From Micromonospora rosaria (lineage in GTDB: Bacteria; Actinomycetota; Actinomycetes; Mycobacteriales; Micromonosporaceae): a stretch of 64,000 nt of DNA. Positions 1 to 9,452 of the stretch are shown one piece after another. The notes below the pieces were generated by a model. That model saw nothing but the letters and a program-made list of their open reading frames with translations, did not search any database and was not told the DNA's origin. A program made the translations under genes and the position numbers. The stretch lies in the NCBI RefSeq assembly GCF_001567585.1, contig NZ_LRQV01000008.1, positions 1-64,000 on the forward strand, read 5' to 3'. Every line of letters starts with the position of its first letter. The stretch's first letter is position 1.

Positions 1-2292
1 CTCCTCCAGCTCGGCCAGGGCAATCAGGTCCCGTTCCCGGGCGGCCTCGGCGCGGGCCCGGGACTCGCCGAGCCGGTCGGTCTCGGCCTTGGCGGAGCGG
101 GCGGCGGCGCCCAGTTCGGCGAGCCGCCGGGCGGCGGCGTTGCGGTGGCTCTCCGCCTCCCGCTTGGCGGCGGCGGCGTGCTGGACCGCGTCCTTCGCGG
201 CGGCCACCTCGGCGCGGGCCTCGACGAGTTGGTCGCGCAGTCCGGTGGCGGTCCGCTCGGCGGTGAGCCGGTTGCTCCGGGCCTCCTCGACGGCGGCCTG
301 CACCTCGATGAAGCTGGGGGCCTTGGCCGACCCGCCGGCCGCCGCGTACGCACCGACCACGTCCCCGTCCGGGGTGACCGCGCGCAACTCCGGGCTCCCG
401 GCGACCAGCTCCGAGGCGGCGGCCAGGTCGTCGACCAGGACCACGTCGCGCAGCGCCCGGTACACCGCCGGGCGGAGGTCGGCGGGGCACTCCACCAGGT
501 CCGGTGCCCAGTGGGCGTGCTCCGGCAGCTTCGGCCGCAGCGCGTCGGCGGGCCCCTCCATGCCCGGCCCGGCGGGGCTGCCGACCAGCAGGCCGGCCCG
601 GCCGGCGTCGGAGATCTTCAGCAGCCGCATCGCCTCGACCGCCTCGTCCACCCCGCTGACCGCGACCGCGTCGGCGAGCCCGCCCAGCGCGGCGGCGAGC
701 GCGGCCTCCCGACCGGGCGCGACGGTGAGCAGCCCGGAGAGGCTGCCGAGCAGGCCGGGTACCTGGTCGGCGCGGGCCAGCAGGGCACCGGCGCCGTCCT
801 TGCGGCGCAGCCCGAGGGCGAGCGCCTCCTCCCGGGCCTTCCAGGTGGCGGCGTCCTTCTCGGCGGTCCGCTCGGCGTCGGCGAGGGAGCGGACGGTGGC
901 CTGCGCCTTCTCCTGCCCGGCGACCGCCTCGGCGTGCCGGGCGTCCAGGTCGGCGTTGTCCCGGTCGGCCTCGGTGGACTGTTCGGCCACCGCGTCCACC
1001 TCGGCCTGGGCCTGCTCGGCGCGGGCCATCGCGTCGGCGTGCGCGGTGGCGAGGCGTTCGATCTCCTCCCCCGCGCTGGTGGTCCGGGCGCGGGCCGAGT
1101 TGACCTGGCCGGTCAGTTTGGCCAGGCCCTCCCGCCGGTCGGCGATGGCCTTGGCGGCGGCGACCAGTTCCCGTTCCGCGGCGGCGAGCTGCCGCTCCAG
1201 CTCCTGACGGTGCTCCACCGCCTCGGCGAGCCGGATCTGGTCCTCGGTCAGCGCGGCCCGCAGCTCCTCCTCCTGCTCACGGATCCGCTCGGCCTCGGCC
1301 TCCAACTGGTCCGGGTCGCGGCCCGGTCGCTCGTCGTCCCCGCCGGCACTGAGGTGACGCAGCCGTTCCCGGGCGAGCTGCTCGATGGAGCGGAACCGCT
1401 CGGCCAGGGCGGAGAGCTTGTACCAGGTGTCCTGCGCGGCGGCGAGCAGCGGGGCGTCCTCGGCCAGGACCGCCTCCAGCTCGCCGAGCCGGCCCTGCAC
1501 CTCGGCGTGTTCCGCCTCGACCTGCTCACGCCGCTCACGGACCGCCGCCTCGTCGGCGATCTCCCGGTCCAGCGTGCTCCGCAGGGTGTGCAGGTCGTCG
1601 GCGAGCAGCCGCAGCCGGGCGTCGCGCAGGTTGGCCTGGATGGCGGCGGCCCGCCGGGCCACCTCGGCCTGCCGGCCCAGCGGCTTGAGCTGGCGGCGCA
1701 GCTCGGCGGTGAGGTCGGTGAGCCGGTTGAGATTCACCTGCATCGCGTCGAGCTTCCGCAGCGCCTTCTCCTTGCGCTTGCGGTGCTTGAGGACGCCGGC
1801 CGCCTCCTCGATGAACGCCCGCCGGTCCTCCGGCTTGGCGTGCAGCATGCCGTCGAGGCGGCCCTGCCCGACGATGATGTGCATCTCGCGGCCGATGCCG
1901 GAGTCGCTGAGCAGCTCCTGGATGTCCAGCAGCCGGCAGGAGTCACCGTTGATCTCGTACTCGCTCTCGCCGGAGCGGAACATCCGGCGGGTGATGGAGA
2001 CCTCGGTGTACTCGATCGGCAGCGCGCCGTCGGTGTTGTCGATGGTGAGGGTGACCTCGGCCCGACCCAGCGGCGCCCGCCCGGCGGTGCCGGCGAAGAT
2101 GACGTCCTCCATCTTGCCGCCGCGCAGCGCCTTGGCGCCCTGCTCGCCGAGCACCCAGGCGATGGCGTCGACGACGTTGGACTTGCCGGAGCCGTTCGGG
2201 CCGACCACGCAGGTGATCCCGGGTTCCAGCTTGAACGTCGTGGCGGAGGCGAAGGACTTGAACCCCTTCACCGTCAGGCTCTTGAGATGCAC
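1..2292 (-). CDS. smc: Chromosome segregation protein SMC (N-terminal part, runs off the window)
   Basis: Cohesin/condensin-type ATPase that organises the chromosome; with ScpA and ScpB it forms the condensin ring. The visible 764 codons have no stop and continue past position 1, so about two thirds of a protein of roughly 1,190 residues is present. It opens MHLKSLTVKGFKSF, with the Walker A motif GPNGSGKS at residues 31-38. A long Glu/Ala/Arg-rich coiled coil follows, interrupted by a globular hinge at about residues 510-680, and then the start of the returning coiled coil. The start is GTG at 2290-2292, with GAGG nine nt upstream. The signature motif and Walker B near the C terminus lie outside the window. 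Confidence 0.97.
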   Translation of the reverse strand, partial: MHLKSLTVKGFKSFASATTFKLEPGITCVVGPNGSGKSNVVDAIAWVLGEQGAKALRGGKMEDVIFAGTAGRAPLGRAEVTLTIDNTDGALPIEYTEVSITRRMFRSGESEYEINGDSCRLLDIQELLSDSGIGREMHIIVGQGRLDGMLHAKPEDRRAFIEEAAGVLKHRKRKEKALRKLDAMQVNLNRLTDLTAELRRQLKPLGRQAEVARRAAAIQANLRDARLRLLADDLHTLRSTLDREIADEAAVRERREQVEAEHAEVQGRLGELEAVLAEDAPLLAAAQDTWYKLSALAERFRSIEQLARERLRHLSAGGDDERPGRDPDQLEAEAERIREQEEELRAALTEDQIRLAEAVEHRQELERQLAAAERELVAAAKAIADRREGLAKLTGQVNSARARTTSAGEEIERLATAHADAMARAEQAQAEVDAVAEQSTEADRDNADLDARHAEAVAGQEKAQATVRSLADAERTAEKDAATWKAREEALALGLRRKDGAGALLARADQVPGLLGSLSGLLTVAPGREAALAAALGGLADAVAVSGVDEAVEAMRLLKISDAGRAGLLVGSPAGPGMEGPADALRPKLPEHAHWAPDLVECPADLRPAVYRALRDVVLVDDLAAASELVAGSPELRAVTPDGDVVGAYAAAGGSAKAPSFIEVQAAVEEARSNRLTAERTATGLRDQLVEARAEVAAAKDAVQHAAAAKREAESHRNAAARRLAELGAAARSAKAETDRLGESRARAEAARERDLIALAELEE

Positions 2293-2715
2293 CTTCTCGA
2301 TCCTCGTCCGGTGGCCGCCGCAGGCGTCGCGGGCTGCGCGGACCTGGTGAACCCGCAGACTAACCCCCGGCCGGCGGGGCCGGAGCACGCGACCCGCCCC
2401 CGACGTGCGGTGGAACCGGCGGTGACGCGGGGCGGACGGCCTGCGGCCGGCCCGGCGGGACGGCCCCCGCGGTGCGGCGGGGCGGTCGGTCCGGGTCCGG
2501 CGGGGCGGTCGGTCCGGCGCGACCCGCGGCGACCCGAGCGATTTCCGGTCGGGGCGCAAACTGCGCCCGGTGGGCTCCCGGGACGGTGACGTGACCATCC
2601 CCACAAGATCAATAAATGGCGGCGGCGAAAAGTGTCCGGACAAGGCTGCGCGCCGGAACAAAACCGTCCGGCGCGCTTTTTCGTGTACTGCGATTCAGTT
2701 TTCCGACCCTGAAGA
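2293..2715. other. Non-coding stretch between smc and the small coiled-coil gene
   Basis: 423 nt with no convincing gene. The smc-proximal half is uniform GC-rich sequence. The distal half (2600-2700) is more AT-rich and carries the plus-strand intrinsic terminator listed separately. The smc promoter should lie here but no clear hexamers are visible. Confidence 0.5.
2648..2681 (+). terminator. Intrinsic terminator on the plus strand, no upstream plus-strand gene
   Basis: Perfect 10-bp stem (2648-2657 with 2667-2676, GCGCGCCGGA pairing TCCGGCGCGC), a 9-nt loop and five T residues at 2677-2681. The T-tract orients it to the plus strand, yet both neighbouring genes are on the minus strand. Confidence 0.7.
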
Positions 2716-2910
2716 TCAGGTCAGCGCCGGCTCGGCCAGCCGGAGGAGGTCGTCCGCCTCCGACACGGCCGCCGCGAGCCGATCGTTCTCGGCGCGCAGG
2801 CGCGTGATCTCGAACTCCATTGCCTGAACCCTGGCACGCAAGCGGGTGACCTCGTCGAGCAGGCGCCGGTCGGGCGCTGCACCTACGTGGCCGTAGAGGG
2901 CCTTCGCCAT
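2716..2910 (-). CDS. Small conserved actinobacterial coiled-coil protein (64 aa)
   Basis: Begins MAKALYGHVG and continues into a predicted coiled coil of about 40 residues rich in Leu, Arg and Glu, ending AEPALT. Closely similar small proteins beginning MAKALLGYVG occur widely in actinobacteria with no known function (family recognised from memory, unverified). The start is ATG at 2908-2910 behind a strong AAGGAG; the open frame extends upstream to 3141, but that part has no ribosome site. A possible promoter (TTGACG at 3048-3053, TATATA at 3022-3027, spacing 20) lies upstream. It is transcribed toward smc but separated by more than 400 nt. Confidence 0.85.
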   Translation of the reverse strand: MAKALYGHVGAAPDRRLLDEVTRLRARVQAMEFEITRLRAENDRLAAAVSEADDLLRLAEPALT

Positions 2911-3282
2911 GCTGACTCCTTGATATGCGCTGCCGGAAAGGCCGGCCAACGCGCGCCCACGTGATTCGCGACTGCCATCCCCTGCGTTATGCGGGCACGA
3001 CCGGGCGCGACTGGCGACACCTATATATTGAGCCGAAACCCCTCCTTCGTCAAGTTCCCGCAGGCCGTAGATCATCTCCACGTCAACCTGTCCACTTGCC
3101 GGGGGGCCGCCGCAAGGCTCGGACACGCTCTGTCCGGACACCTTTACTGTACGCCGGATCCCTGAACAGGGTACGGAGCAGTTCGACTTCGCCTTAACTC
3201 TTTCTTAGCCACGTTGCCGCTGCTCACGACGCTCACGTAGCGTCACCTGCGCCCGTCAACCGAAGCTTTGGAGGCACCCGGC
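2911..3282. other. Divergent intergenic region with candidate promoter
   Basis: 372 nt between the small coiled-coil gene (minus) and the CAP protein gene (plus). On the minus strand TTGACG at 3048-3053 and TATATA at 3022-3027 are candidate -35 and -10 boxes, although the 20-nt spacing is long. No reading frame here looks coding. Confidence 0.45.
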
Positions 3283-4926
3283 GTGTACGGCTCGACCGAC
3301 CCGATGGACCCGGATCGCGCCCACCGACGCGAGGAGCCGGCCGGCGAACCGACCTGGCTCACGGACCGTCCGGAACCCCGGTCGGCGTACCTGTTCGGTG
3401 ACGACCCCGAGCCAACGGACGGGCCCTGGCAGCCGGGCGGGCGGGGCGACGCCCGCCCGGCCGACCAGCCCGCCGTCGACCGGCCCCGCACGGACCGGCC
3501 CCGCGCCGACCACCCCCGTACGGACCAGCCCCGCGCCGACCAGACCGGTGTCGACCGGACCGGCGTGACGCCGGAGGGCCGGTGGCCCGACGAGCCGGCC
3601 CCGGACCGGTGGACGGCCGAGGCGGCCCCCGACCGGTGGACGACCGGCCCGGCGCGCGAGCGGTGGGAGACCGACGCGACCGACGGCCACGGGCAGCTCG
3701 ACCCGGGACACCACCGGTGGGCCGACCAGCGACCCGACGACCGGTGGACCGACACCGACAGCCAGCGCTCCGACCACCGGCCCGACAGCCGGTGGGCCGA
3801 CCAGCCGGCCCCGGACCGGTGGACCGGGCAGACGGCACAGGGCCCCTGGGCCGACGAGCCGGCGGACGGCCGGTGGGCCGAGGAGCCGGCGCAGGGCCGG
3901 TGGACCGGCACCGACGGCCGGTGGGCCGACGGTGCGACGGACGACCGGGCCGCCGGGGAGCCGGGCTACGGCTGGCAGCCGGACGGCCCCGAGCAGCAGT
4001 GGGCGGCCGACCGGACCACCCAGCGGTGGGCAGCCACCCCGACCGGCTCCGACGCCGGGCCGGCCACCTCGGAGATCCCGGCTGTCGGCGTCGCCGGCCC
4101 GACCGCACGTCCGGGGACCGACGCCGACCGTACGCCGGGTGAGGGCCGGCACCGCCCGCCCCGCCGCCTGCGCCGGCCGGCGCTGGTCGGCGCCGCCGCG
4201 GCGGCCACCCTCGCGGTGAGCCTCGGCGTGGGCGCCCTGGTGCTGCCCGGCGACGACGGCCCGGCGGCCTTCACCGGTACGGCCGAGGAGCGGACGGCGG
4301 CTCCGCTGCTGGCCGACCCGCTGCCCGGCGCCCCGAGCGGTACGCCCGACGTGGCGTCGCCCACCCCGTCCGCGTCGCCGTCGGCGTCCCCGTCGGCGTC
4401 CCGTCCGGCGCCGTCGCCGAGCCGGACCAGCAAGCCGACCCCGGCGGCGGACCGGTCCACCACCGCCCCGTCGCGGCGCAACGTCGAGCGGAGCAGCGCC
4501 CCGGCCACCACCGCCCCGAAGTCCGTCGCTGGCGGCGGCGCCGTCAGCGGCCAGGCGCAGCAGGTCGTCGACCTGGTCAACGCCGAGCGCGCCAAGGCCG
4601 GCTGCAAGGCCGTGCAGGTCGACGAGAAGCTGATGACGGCGGCCCAGCGGCACAGCCAGGACCAGGCCGACCACCAGGACATGTCGCACACCGGCAGCGA
4701 CGGCAGCGACGTGGGCCAGCGGCTCGACCGCGTCGGGTACGCGTGGCGGACCTACGGGGAGAACGTCGCCTGGAACCAGCGGACGCCGGAGTCGGTGATG
4801 ACCGCCTGGATGAACAGCCCCGGCCACCGGGCCAACATCCTCAACTGCGCCTTCACCGAGATCGGTGTCGGCATCGCGACGAGCAACGGGCCGTACTGGA
4901 CGCAGAACTTCGCCGCACCGCGCTGA
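3283..4926 (+). CDS. Membrane-anchored CAP (SCP/PR1) domain protein with long RW-rich N-terminal region
   Basis: 547 residues. Residues 1-295 are low-complexity and charged, with about twelve Arg-Trp repeats between residues 98 and 247 (PDRW, DGRW, DSRW and similar). A basic RRLRRP stretch precedes one membrane helix at about 300-321, so the N terminus is probably cytoplasmic. A Ser/Pro/Thr linker follows, then a CAP domain at about 424-547 (VDLVNAERAKAG, YGENVAW, HRANILNC). CAP domains are extracytoplasmic cysteine-rich-secretory-type modules; bacterial functions are poorly defined. GTG at 3283 has GGAGG eight nt upstream. It converges on mutM with a shared terminator. Confidence 0.9.
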   Translation: MYGSTDPMDPDRAHRREEPAGEPTWLTDRPEPRSAYLFGDDPEPTDGPWQPGGRGDARPADQPAVDRPRTDRPRADHPRTDQPRADQTGVDRTGVTPEGRWPDEPAPDRWTAEAAPDRWTTGPARERWETDATDGHGQLDPGHHRWADQRPDDRWTDTDSQRSDHRPDSRWADQPAPDRWTGQTAQGPWADEPADGRWAEEPAQGRWTGTDGRWADGATDDRAAGEPGYGWQPDGPEQQWAADRTTQRWAATPTGSDAGPATSEIPAVGVAGPTARPGTDADRTPGEGRHRPPRRLRRPALVGAAAAATLAVSLGVGALVLPGDDGPAAFTGTAEERTAAPLLADPLPGAPSGTPDVASPTPSASPSASPSASRPAPSPSRTSKPTPAADRSTTAPSRRNVERSSAPATTAPKSVAGGGAVSGQAQQVVDLVNAERAKAGCKAVQVDEKLMTAAQRHSQDQADHQDMSHTGSDGSDVGQRLDRVGYAWRTYGENVAWNQRTPESVMTAWMNSPGHRANILNCAFTEIGVGIATSNGPYWTQNFAAPR

Positions 4927-4940
4927 CCCGCCCACCCGTT

Positions 4941-4970
4941 CCGCCCCGGCCGGCTCGACGGCCGGGGCGG
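4941..4970. terminator. Hairpin between convergent CAP gene and mutM
   Basis: Perfect 12-bp GC stem (4941-4952 with 4959-4970) with a 6-nt loop, between the two convergent stop codons. There is no T-tract, as is usual for actinobacterial terminators. Confidence 0.65.
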
Positions 4971-4987
4971 CTCGGCACCGGAGCGGC

Positions 4988-5839
4988 TCAGCCCCGGGTA
5001 CGGGGGCGGGGCTGACAGCGGGGGCAACTGTAGGACGAGCGGTTCATGAACGCCTCGCGGCGCACCGGCGCCCCGCAGCGGTCGCACGGCTCGCCCTCCC
5101 GGCCGTAGACGTGCAGGGACCGGTCGAAGTACCCGCTCTCGCCGTTGACGTTGACGTACAGGGCGTCGAAGCTGGTGCCGCCGGCGGTGATCGCCTCCGC
5201 GAGGACGTCCCGGACGTGCCCGAGCAGCCGGGTCGCCGCCGGCCCGGTCAGCGCGTCGGTCGGCCGGGTGCCGTGCAGCTTCGCCCGCCAGAGCGCCTCG
5301 TCGGCGTAGATGTTGCCCACCCCGGAGATCAGCGTCTGGTCGAGCAGCGCCCGCTTGACCTCGGTACGCCGGCGGCGCAGCGCCGTCACGAAGCCCGCTT
5401 CGGAGAAGTCCGGGTCCATCGGGTCCCGGGCGATGTGCGCGATCTCGGCGGGCAGCTCCGCGCCACCGGCCGAGACCGCCAGCCCGCCGAACGTCCGCTG
5501 GTCGACGAAGCGCAGCTCCGGGCCGGCATCGGCGAAGCTGAACCGCACCCGCAGGTGCAGCTCGTCCGCCGCGTCGTGCGGCTGCACCAGGAGTTGGCCG
5601 GACATGCCGAGGTGTCCGACGATCGCGTCCCCGCTGTCCAGCGGCAGCCAGAGGTACTTGCCGCGCCGCCGGACGTCGAGCACCCGCCGTCCGGCGAGGA
5701 CGTCGGCGAAGTGGACCGCGCCGGGGAGGTGGCGGCGGACCGCCCGGGGATGGCGTACCTCGACGGCGGTGATCTGCCGGCCGGTCACCCAGCGGGCCAG
5801 GCCCTGCCGGACCGTCTCGACCTCGGGCAGTTCAGGCAC
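4988..5839 (-). CDS. mutM: Formamidopyrimidine-DNA glycosylase (Fpg/MutM)
   Basis: Bifunctional base-excision repair glycosylase/AP lyase that removes 8-oxoguanine and formamidopyrimidines. 283 aa, the normal family length. It starts MPELPEVE, supplying the catalytic Pro2 and Glu3, and contains the helix-two-turn-helix region [14 protein letters not shown]. It ends in a zinc finger with Cys252, Cys255, Cys272 and Cys275. Its start overlaps the end of rnc by 8 nt, so it is probably translated from the rnc message. Confidence 0.97.
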   Translation of the reverse strand: MPELPEVETVRQGLARWVTGRQITAVEVRHPRAVRRHLPGAVHFADVLAGRRVLDVRRRGKYLWLPLDSGDAIVGHLGMSGQLLVQPHDAADELHLRVRFSFADAGPELRFVDQRTFGGLAVSAGGAELPAEIAHIARDPMDPDFSEAGFVTALRRRRTEVKRALLDQTLISGVGNIYADEALWRAKLHGTRPTDALTGPAATRLLGHVRDVLAEAITAGGTSFDALYVNVNGESGYFDRSLHVYGREGEPCDRCGAPVRREAFMNRSSYSCPRCQPRPRTRG

Positions 5840-6833
5840 GGCGCTCGCCGGCCAGCCCGGTCTCCACCCCGCCCGGGGCGCCGGTCGTCTCGACGCCCAC
5901 CTCGGCCCGCCCCACCTCCGTCGCCGGGGAGACCCCGGCGGGAGACCCCACGTCGGCCGTCGCCGTCGCCTCGGCAGGTCGCCCAGCCGCCGCCTCGGCG
6001 GCCCGCACAGCCTCGGCAGCCCGTGCCGCCTCAGCCGTCTCAGCCGCCCGCACAGCCTCGGCAGCCCGTGCCGCCTCAGCCGTCTCAGCCGCCCGTGCCG
6101 CCTCAGCCGCCCGGGTCGCCTCGGCCTGCTCGTTGAGGATGCGCCAAGCGGACTCGGCGGCGCGCTGCTCGGCCTCCTTCTTGCTGCGCCCCTCCGCCCC
6201 GCCGTACCGGTTGCCGGCCACCACCACCCAGGCGGTGAACGTCTTGAGGTGGTCCGGGCCGGTGCCCTCGATGCGGTACTCCGGGACGCCCAGCCCCAGC
6301 GCGGCGGTGAGTTCCTGGAGGCTGGTCTTCCAGTCCAGCGCCGCGCCCCGGCCGGCCGACTCGGCCATCAGCGGGTCGAAGAGCCGGTGGATCACGATCG
6401 CGGCGGTGTCCAGCCCGTACTGGAGGTAGATCGCCCCGAGCAGCGCCTCCAGCGTGTCGGCGAGGATGCTCGCCTTGTCCCGGCCGCCGGTGGTCTCCTC
6501 CCCCTTGCCGAGCAGCAGGTACGCGCCGAGCCCGTCGGGGCCGAGCCGCCGCGCCACCTCGGCCAGCGCCCGCATGTTGACCACGCTGGCCCGCAGCTTG
6601 GCCAACTGCCCCTCGGGCAGGTCCGGGTGGTTGTGGAACAGCGCCGTGGTGATCACCACCCCGAGCACCGAGTCACCGAGGAACTCCAGGCGCTCGTTGG
6701 TGGGCAGACCGCCGTTCTCGTACGCGTACGACCGGTGGGTCAGCGCCCGTTCCAGCAGTTCCGGGTCGAGTGTGACGCCGAAGGCGGCCTCCAGGTGGCC
6801 GACGGGAGCACGTCGCCGCTTGTCGTTGGTCAT
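5832..6833 (-). CDS. rnc: Ribonuclease III with extended Ala/Glu repeat tail
   Basis: Double-stranded-RNA endonuclease that processes rRNA precursors and structured mRNAs. 333 aa. The RNase III signature [12 protein letters not shown] is at residues 46-57, with acidic metal ligands Glu50 and Asp54. A second catalytic-domain segment ([16 protein letters not shown]) and a dsRNA-binding domain at about 165-235 follow. Residues from about 240 onward form an extra tail of roughly 90 residues built on AARAAEA-type repeats and encoded by a 45-bp tandem duplication; the tail is longer than in the typical enzyme of about 230-270 aa. The start overlaps the plsX stop by 4 nt. Confidence 0.96.
   Translation of the reverse strand: MTNDKRRRAPVGHLEAAFGVTLDPELLERALTHRSYAYENGGLPTNERLEFLGDSVLGVVITTALFHNHPDLPEGQLAKLRASVVNMRALAEVARRLGPDGLGAYLLLGKGEETTGGRDKASILADTLEALLGAIYLQYGLDTAAIVIHRLFDPLMAESAGRGAALDWKTSLQELTAALGLGVPEYRIEGTGPDHLKTFTAWVVVAGNRYGGAEGRSKKEAEQRAAESAWRILNEQAEATRAAEAARAAETAEAARAAEAVRAAETAEAARAAEAVRAAEAAAGRPAEATATADVGSPAGVSPATEVGRAEVGVETTGAPGGVETGLAGERRA
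6001..6090. repeat. Perfect 45-bp tandem duplication inside the rnc tail
   Basis: Positions 6001-6045 are repeated exactly at 6046-6090, followed by a degenerate partial third copy. The unit is 15 codons, so the reading frame is kept and the Ala-rich tail of RNase III is lengthened. Confidence 0.9.
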
Positions 6834-7921
6834 GATGCGGTTACCTCGGTGTCGGTGGTGCGGTCGGTTCGGTCACCCGGCCCGTCCCCGGCCAGCAGCG
6901 CGGAGACGGTGTCGGTGGCACCCCGACGCCACAGGTGGGCGGCGAGGGCGATGCCGGAGGCGATGTCGTCGGCGCGGGCCGCGCCGTGGCAGACGACCAC
7001 GGTGCCGGAGATCCCGAGCAGGGCGGCGGCCCGGGGGGCGCCTCCGCCGGCCGGTGCCCCGCCGGCCATGGCGTACGCGCCCTCGATCGCCTTGAGCAGC
7101 ACGTTACCGGTGAAGCCGTCGGTGACCACGACATCGGCGCGCGCGCCGAGCGTCACGTCGTACCCCTCGACGAGGCCGACGTAGCGGGCGTCGCACGGCA
7201 GCGGGCCGACGGCGAGCAGCGGGTCGGCGGCCCGGCGGGCGCGGTCGCCCTTGCCGGCCTCGGTGCCCACCGAGAGCAGCCCGACCCGGGGCGCGGTGAT
7301 GCCGTGCGCGACCGCCGCGTAGGCGGCGCCGAGCACGGCGTGCCGGGACAGGGTCGCCGGGTGGGCCTCCAGGGCCCCGCCGACGTCGAGCAGGACCACC
7401 GGGCCCTCGACCGCCGGCAGGGTGGCGACCAGCGCGGGGTGCCGTACCCCCGGCCAGCGGCCGAGGCCGAGCACGGCGGCGGTGACGGTGGCGCCGGTCG
7501 AGCCGGCGGAGACCAGGGCGTCGGCCGTGCCGGCGCGGACGGCGGCGACGGCCGCGCGGACCGTGCTGTGGGCACGGGCCGCGCGGGTGGGAGATTCGGT
7601 CATGGCGACGGCGTCCCGCACCGGGCGCACGGCGACCCGGGCCCGCTGGGCCGGGTCGAGGGCGTCGGTCACCTCGGCGGCGGTCTCCGCCGGACCGACG
7701 AGAAGCAGGTGCAGGTCAGGGTCGGCACGCATGGCCCGCAGAGCGCCGTCAACCACGACGGCGGGAGCGTCGTCCCCGCCGAGGAGGTCAACGGCGATCC
7801 GTACGGTGCCCGGCCCCGTCGCGACGCCGGCCGGAGCGGGCCGGCCGGCGTCGGCAGCCACCGGGGTGGCGGGCGATCGCCAGGTTGGACGCGCCACCCG
7901 ACCTCGGGTCGGAGGCGTCAC
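6830..7921 (-). CDS. plsX: Phosphate acyltransferase PlsX
   Basis: Makes acyl-phosphate from acyl-ACP for the PlsX/PlsY route to lysophosphatidic acid. 363 aa. The core begins at about residue 40 ([20 protein letters not shown]) and includes [21 protein letters not shown] and [17 protein letters not shown], all typical of the family. The first 38 residues are a nonconserved Pro/Ala-rich extension, so the true start may lie downstream; no in-frame site with a better ribosome-binding sequence was found. It is embedded in the common rpmF-plsX-rnc order; its stop overlaps the rnc start. Confidence 0.94.
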   Translation of the reverse strand: MTPPTRGRVARPTWRSPATPVAADAGRPAPAGVATGPGTVRIAVDLLGGDDAPAVVVDGALRAMRADPDLHLLLVGPAETAAEVTDALDPAQRARVAVRPVRDAVAMTESPTRAARAHSTVRAAVAAVRAGTADALVSAGSTGATVTAAVLGLGRWPGVRHPALVATLPAVEGPVVLLDVGGALEAHPATLSRHAVLGAAYAAVAHGITAPRVGLLSVGTEAGKGDRARRAADPLLAVGPLPCDARYVGLVEGYDVTLGARADVVVTDGFTGNVLLKAIEGAYAMAGGAPAGGGAPRAAALLGISGTVVVCHGAARADDIASGIALAAHLWRRGATDTVSALLAGDGPGDRTDRTTDTEVTAS

Positions 7922-7933
7922 GGGGCGAACCCG

Positions 7934-8107
7934 TCAGACCTCGATGACCTGGCGGCCGTTGTAGGTGCCACAGACGGAGCAGGCGGTGTGCGGCAGCTTG
8001 GCCGACTTGCACTGCGGGCAGGCCACCGTCGCGACCGGCGTCGCCTTCCACTGCGCCCGACGGGACCGGGTGTTGCTGCGCGACATCTTGCGCTTGGGAA
8101 CGGCCAC
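7934..8107 (-). CDS. rpmF: 50S ribosomal protein L32
   Basis: 57 aa. It begins [17 protein letters not shown] with a GTG start at 8105-8107, and ends [11 protein letters not shown]. Four cysteines (30, 33, 43, 46) make the zinc-binding CxxC...CxxC form of L32. The stop is TGA at 7934-7936, 12 nt before plsX. It follows the YceD gene by only 5 nt, the classical yceD-rpmF pair. The reading frame is short and easily missed among overlapping frames. Confidence 0.96.
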   Translation of the reverse strand: MAVPKRKMSRSNTRSRRAQWKATPVATVACPQCKSAKLPHTACSVCGTYNGRQVIEV

Positions 8108-8112
8108 GGTTC

Positions 8113-8676
8113 TTACTCCTCTTCACGATTCAGTTGCGACAGGCCCGCCCAACGCGGGTCGATCTGCTGGTGGCTGTGGTCGACCGGCAGTTCGTCCCGG
8201 TGCACCCCGCATTCGGGGCACAACCCTGGGCAGTCCTGGCGGCAGATCGGGTTGGTCGGCAGGGTGAGCACCACCGCGTCCCGAACCGCCGGCTCCAGGT
8301 CGATCAGGTCGCCCTGGAGTCGGCCCACCTCATCCTCCTCGGTCGTGACGTCCGTGGTGCTGTTCGCGTAGGCGTACAGCTCCTGGACGGTCACGGCCAC
8401 CGTGTCGTTGATCTCACGCAGGCAGCGACCGCACTCGCCCCGGACGGGGCCGCTGACGGTCCCGGAGACGAGCACCCCCTCGGACACCGACTCCATCCTC
8501 AGGTCGAGGGTGAGGTCCGCGCCCTCCGGCACGCCGATCAACTCCACGCCGAGGTCCGCCGGTGCCGGCACGACCCGATCGACCGTACGCAAGGCGCCAG
8601 GTCGACGCGGCAGTTCCCTCGTGTCGAGGACCAGCGGCGACCTGGGGTCGAGTGAGCTCGGTGTGTGCTTGGGCAT
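8113..8676 (-). CDS. YceD/DUF177 family protein
   Basis: 187 aa from ATG at 8674-8676 ([11 protein letters not shown]), preceded by a GGAG-type site. YceD proteins are linked to large-subunit (23S) rRNA accumulation and are usually cotranscribed with rpmF, as here. A CGRC motif near the middle and a C-terminal [13 protein letters not shown] cluster suggest a metal-binding C-terminal region, as in other actinobacterial members. The open frame extends 27 codons further upstream, but that part has no start signal. Confidence 0.92.
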   Translation of the reverse strand: MPKHTPSSLDPRSPLVLDTRELPRRPGALRTVDRVVPAPADLGVELIGVPEGADLTLDLRMESVSEGVLVSGTVSGPVRGECGRCLREINDTVAVTVQELYAYANSTTDVTTEEDEVGRLQGDLIDLEPAVRDAVVLTLPTNPICRQDCPGLCPECGVHRDELPVDHSHQQIDPRWAGLSQLNREEE

Positions 8677-8785
8677 AGTCAGACTCCGGCCGGTGAGAGG
8701 CCGACACACGAGGTTACCTGGGCGACCACCCCACCGTCGAACCGGGGCGACGCCCACCCCGTTCGGCCGGCTGGTGCGGTACCGG

Positions 8786-9283
8786 TCAGAAGGTTATCGG
8801 GCGCTCCGTGTCGTCCCCCGCGAAGGTGCCGATCTCCCGCAGCGCGTGCATCTTGTCCCGGCCCCGCTCGATCGAGGCGAGCGCCCGGGTGAGGAACTGC
8901 TCGAAGTTGGCCAGCGCGGTGTCGACGTAGTCGTCGACCTCCGAGCGCAGCCGCTGCGCCTCGGCGCGGGCCTCGGCGATGATCCGGGCCCCCTCGTGCT
9001 CGGCGGAGACGGTGATCTCGTTCACCGAGACCAGGCGGGCGTGTTCCGCCTCGCCCTCGCTGATGATCCGGTCCGCCTCCCGCTTGCCCGCCTCCATGAT
9101 CTTGTCCCGCTCCTCCAGGAGGGCGGCGGCCCGGCGCAGGTCGGCGGGGAGGTCGGCGCGCATCTCGTCCAGCGCGGCGATCATCTCGCCCCGGTCGACC
9201 ATGCAGTTGTTCCGGGACATCGGAACGGAGCGGGCCTGCTCCACCATGGCGATCAGTTCGTCGATGCGATCGAGCGGGTCCAC
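8786..9283 (-). CDS. sepIVA: SepIVA/DivIVA-like coiled-coil cell-division protein
   Basis: 165 aa. GTG start at 9281-9283 (VDPLDRIDELIAMVEQAR) with GAGG upstream. Apart from a short N terminus with the conserved SVPMSRNNCMVDR segment, it is almost entirely coiled coil (Glu/Ala/Arg-rich, about residues 45-150). It matches the mycobacterial SepIVA family, a septum and elongation regulator essential in mycobacteria, and sits in the same neighbourhood (smc, fpg, rnc, DUF177). Family members are often misannotated as ATP synthase subunit b. Confidence 0.85.
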   Translation of the reverse strand: MDPLDRIDELIAMVEQARSVPMSRNNCMVDRGEMIAALDEMRADLPADLRRAAALLEERDKIMEAGKREADRIISEGEAEHARLVSVNEITVSAEHEGARIIAEARAEAQRLRSEVDDYVDTALANFEQFLTRALASIERGRDKMHALREIGTFAGDDTERPITF

Positions 9284-9452
9284 CGGTACCTCACTCCTGT
9301 CGTCCGTCGGCCGACCTCCATGATGCGGGCTGCGGCCGTCCTCCCGCTCCACCATGATGTCGCGCACGGGCCACCCGCGCCCCATCCGCCCCGGGTCCGG
9401 CGCGTCGCGCCGGCCGCGGGACGGGTCCGGGCGCGTCCGGCGCCGGCTGCGG

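Noticed and set aside
145-2589. Very long plus-strand open frame opposite smc
   Set aside because: A shadow frame caused by GC bias; the minus frame has clear SMC motifs and codon structure.
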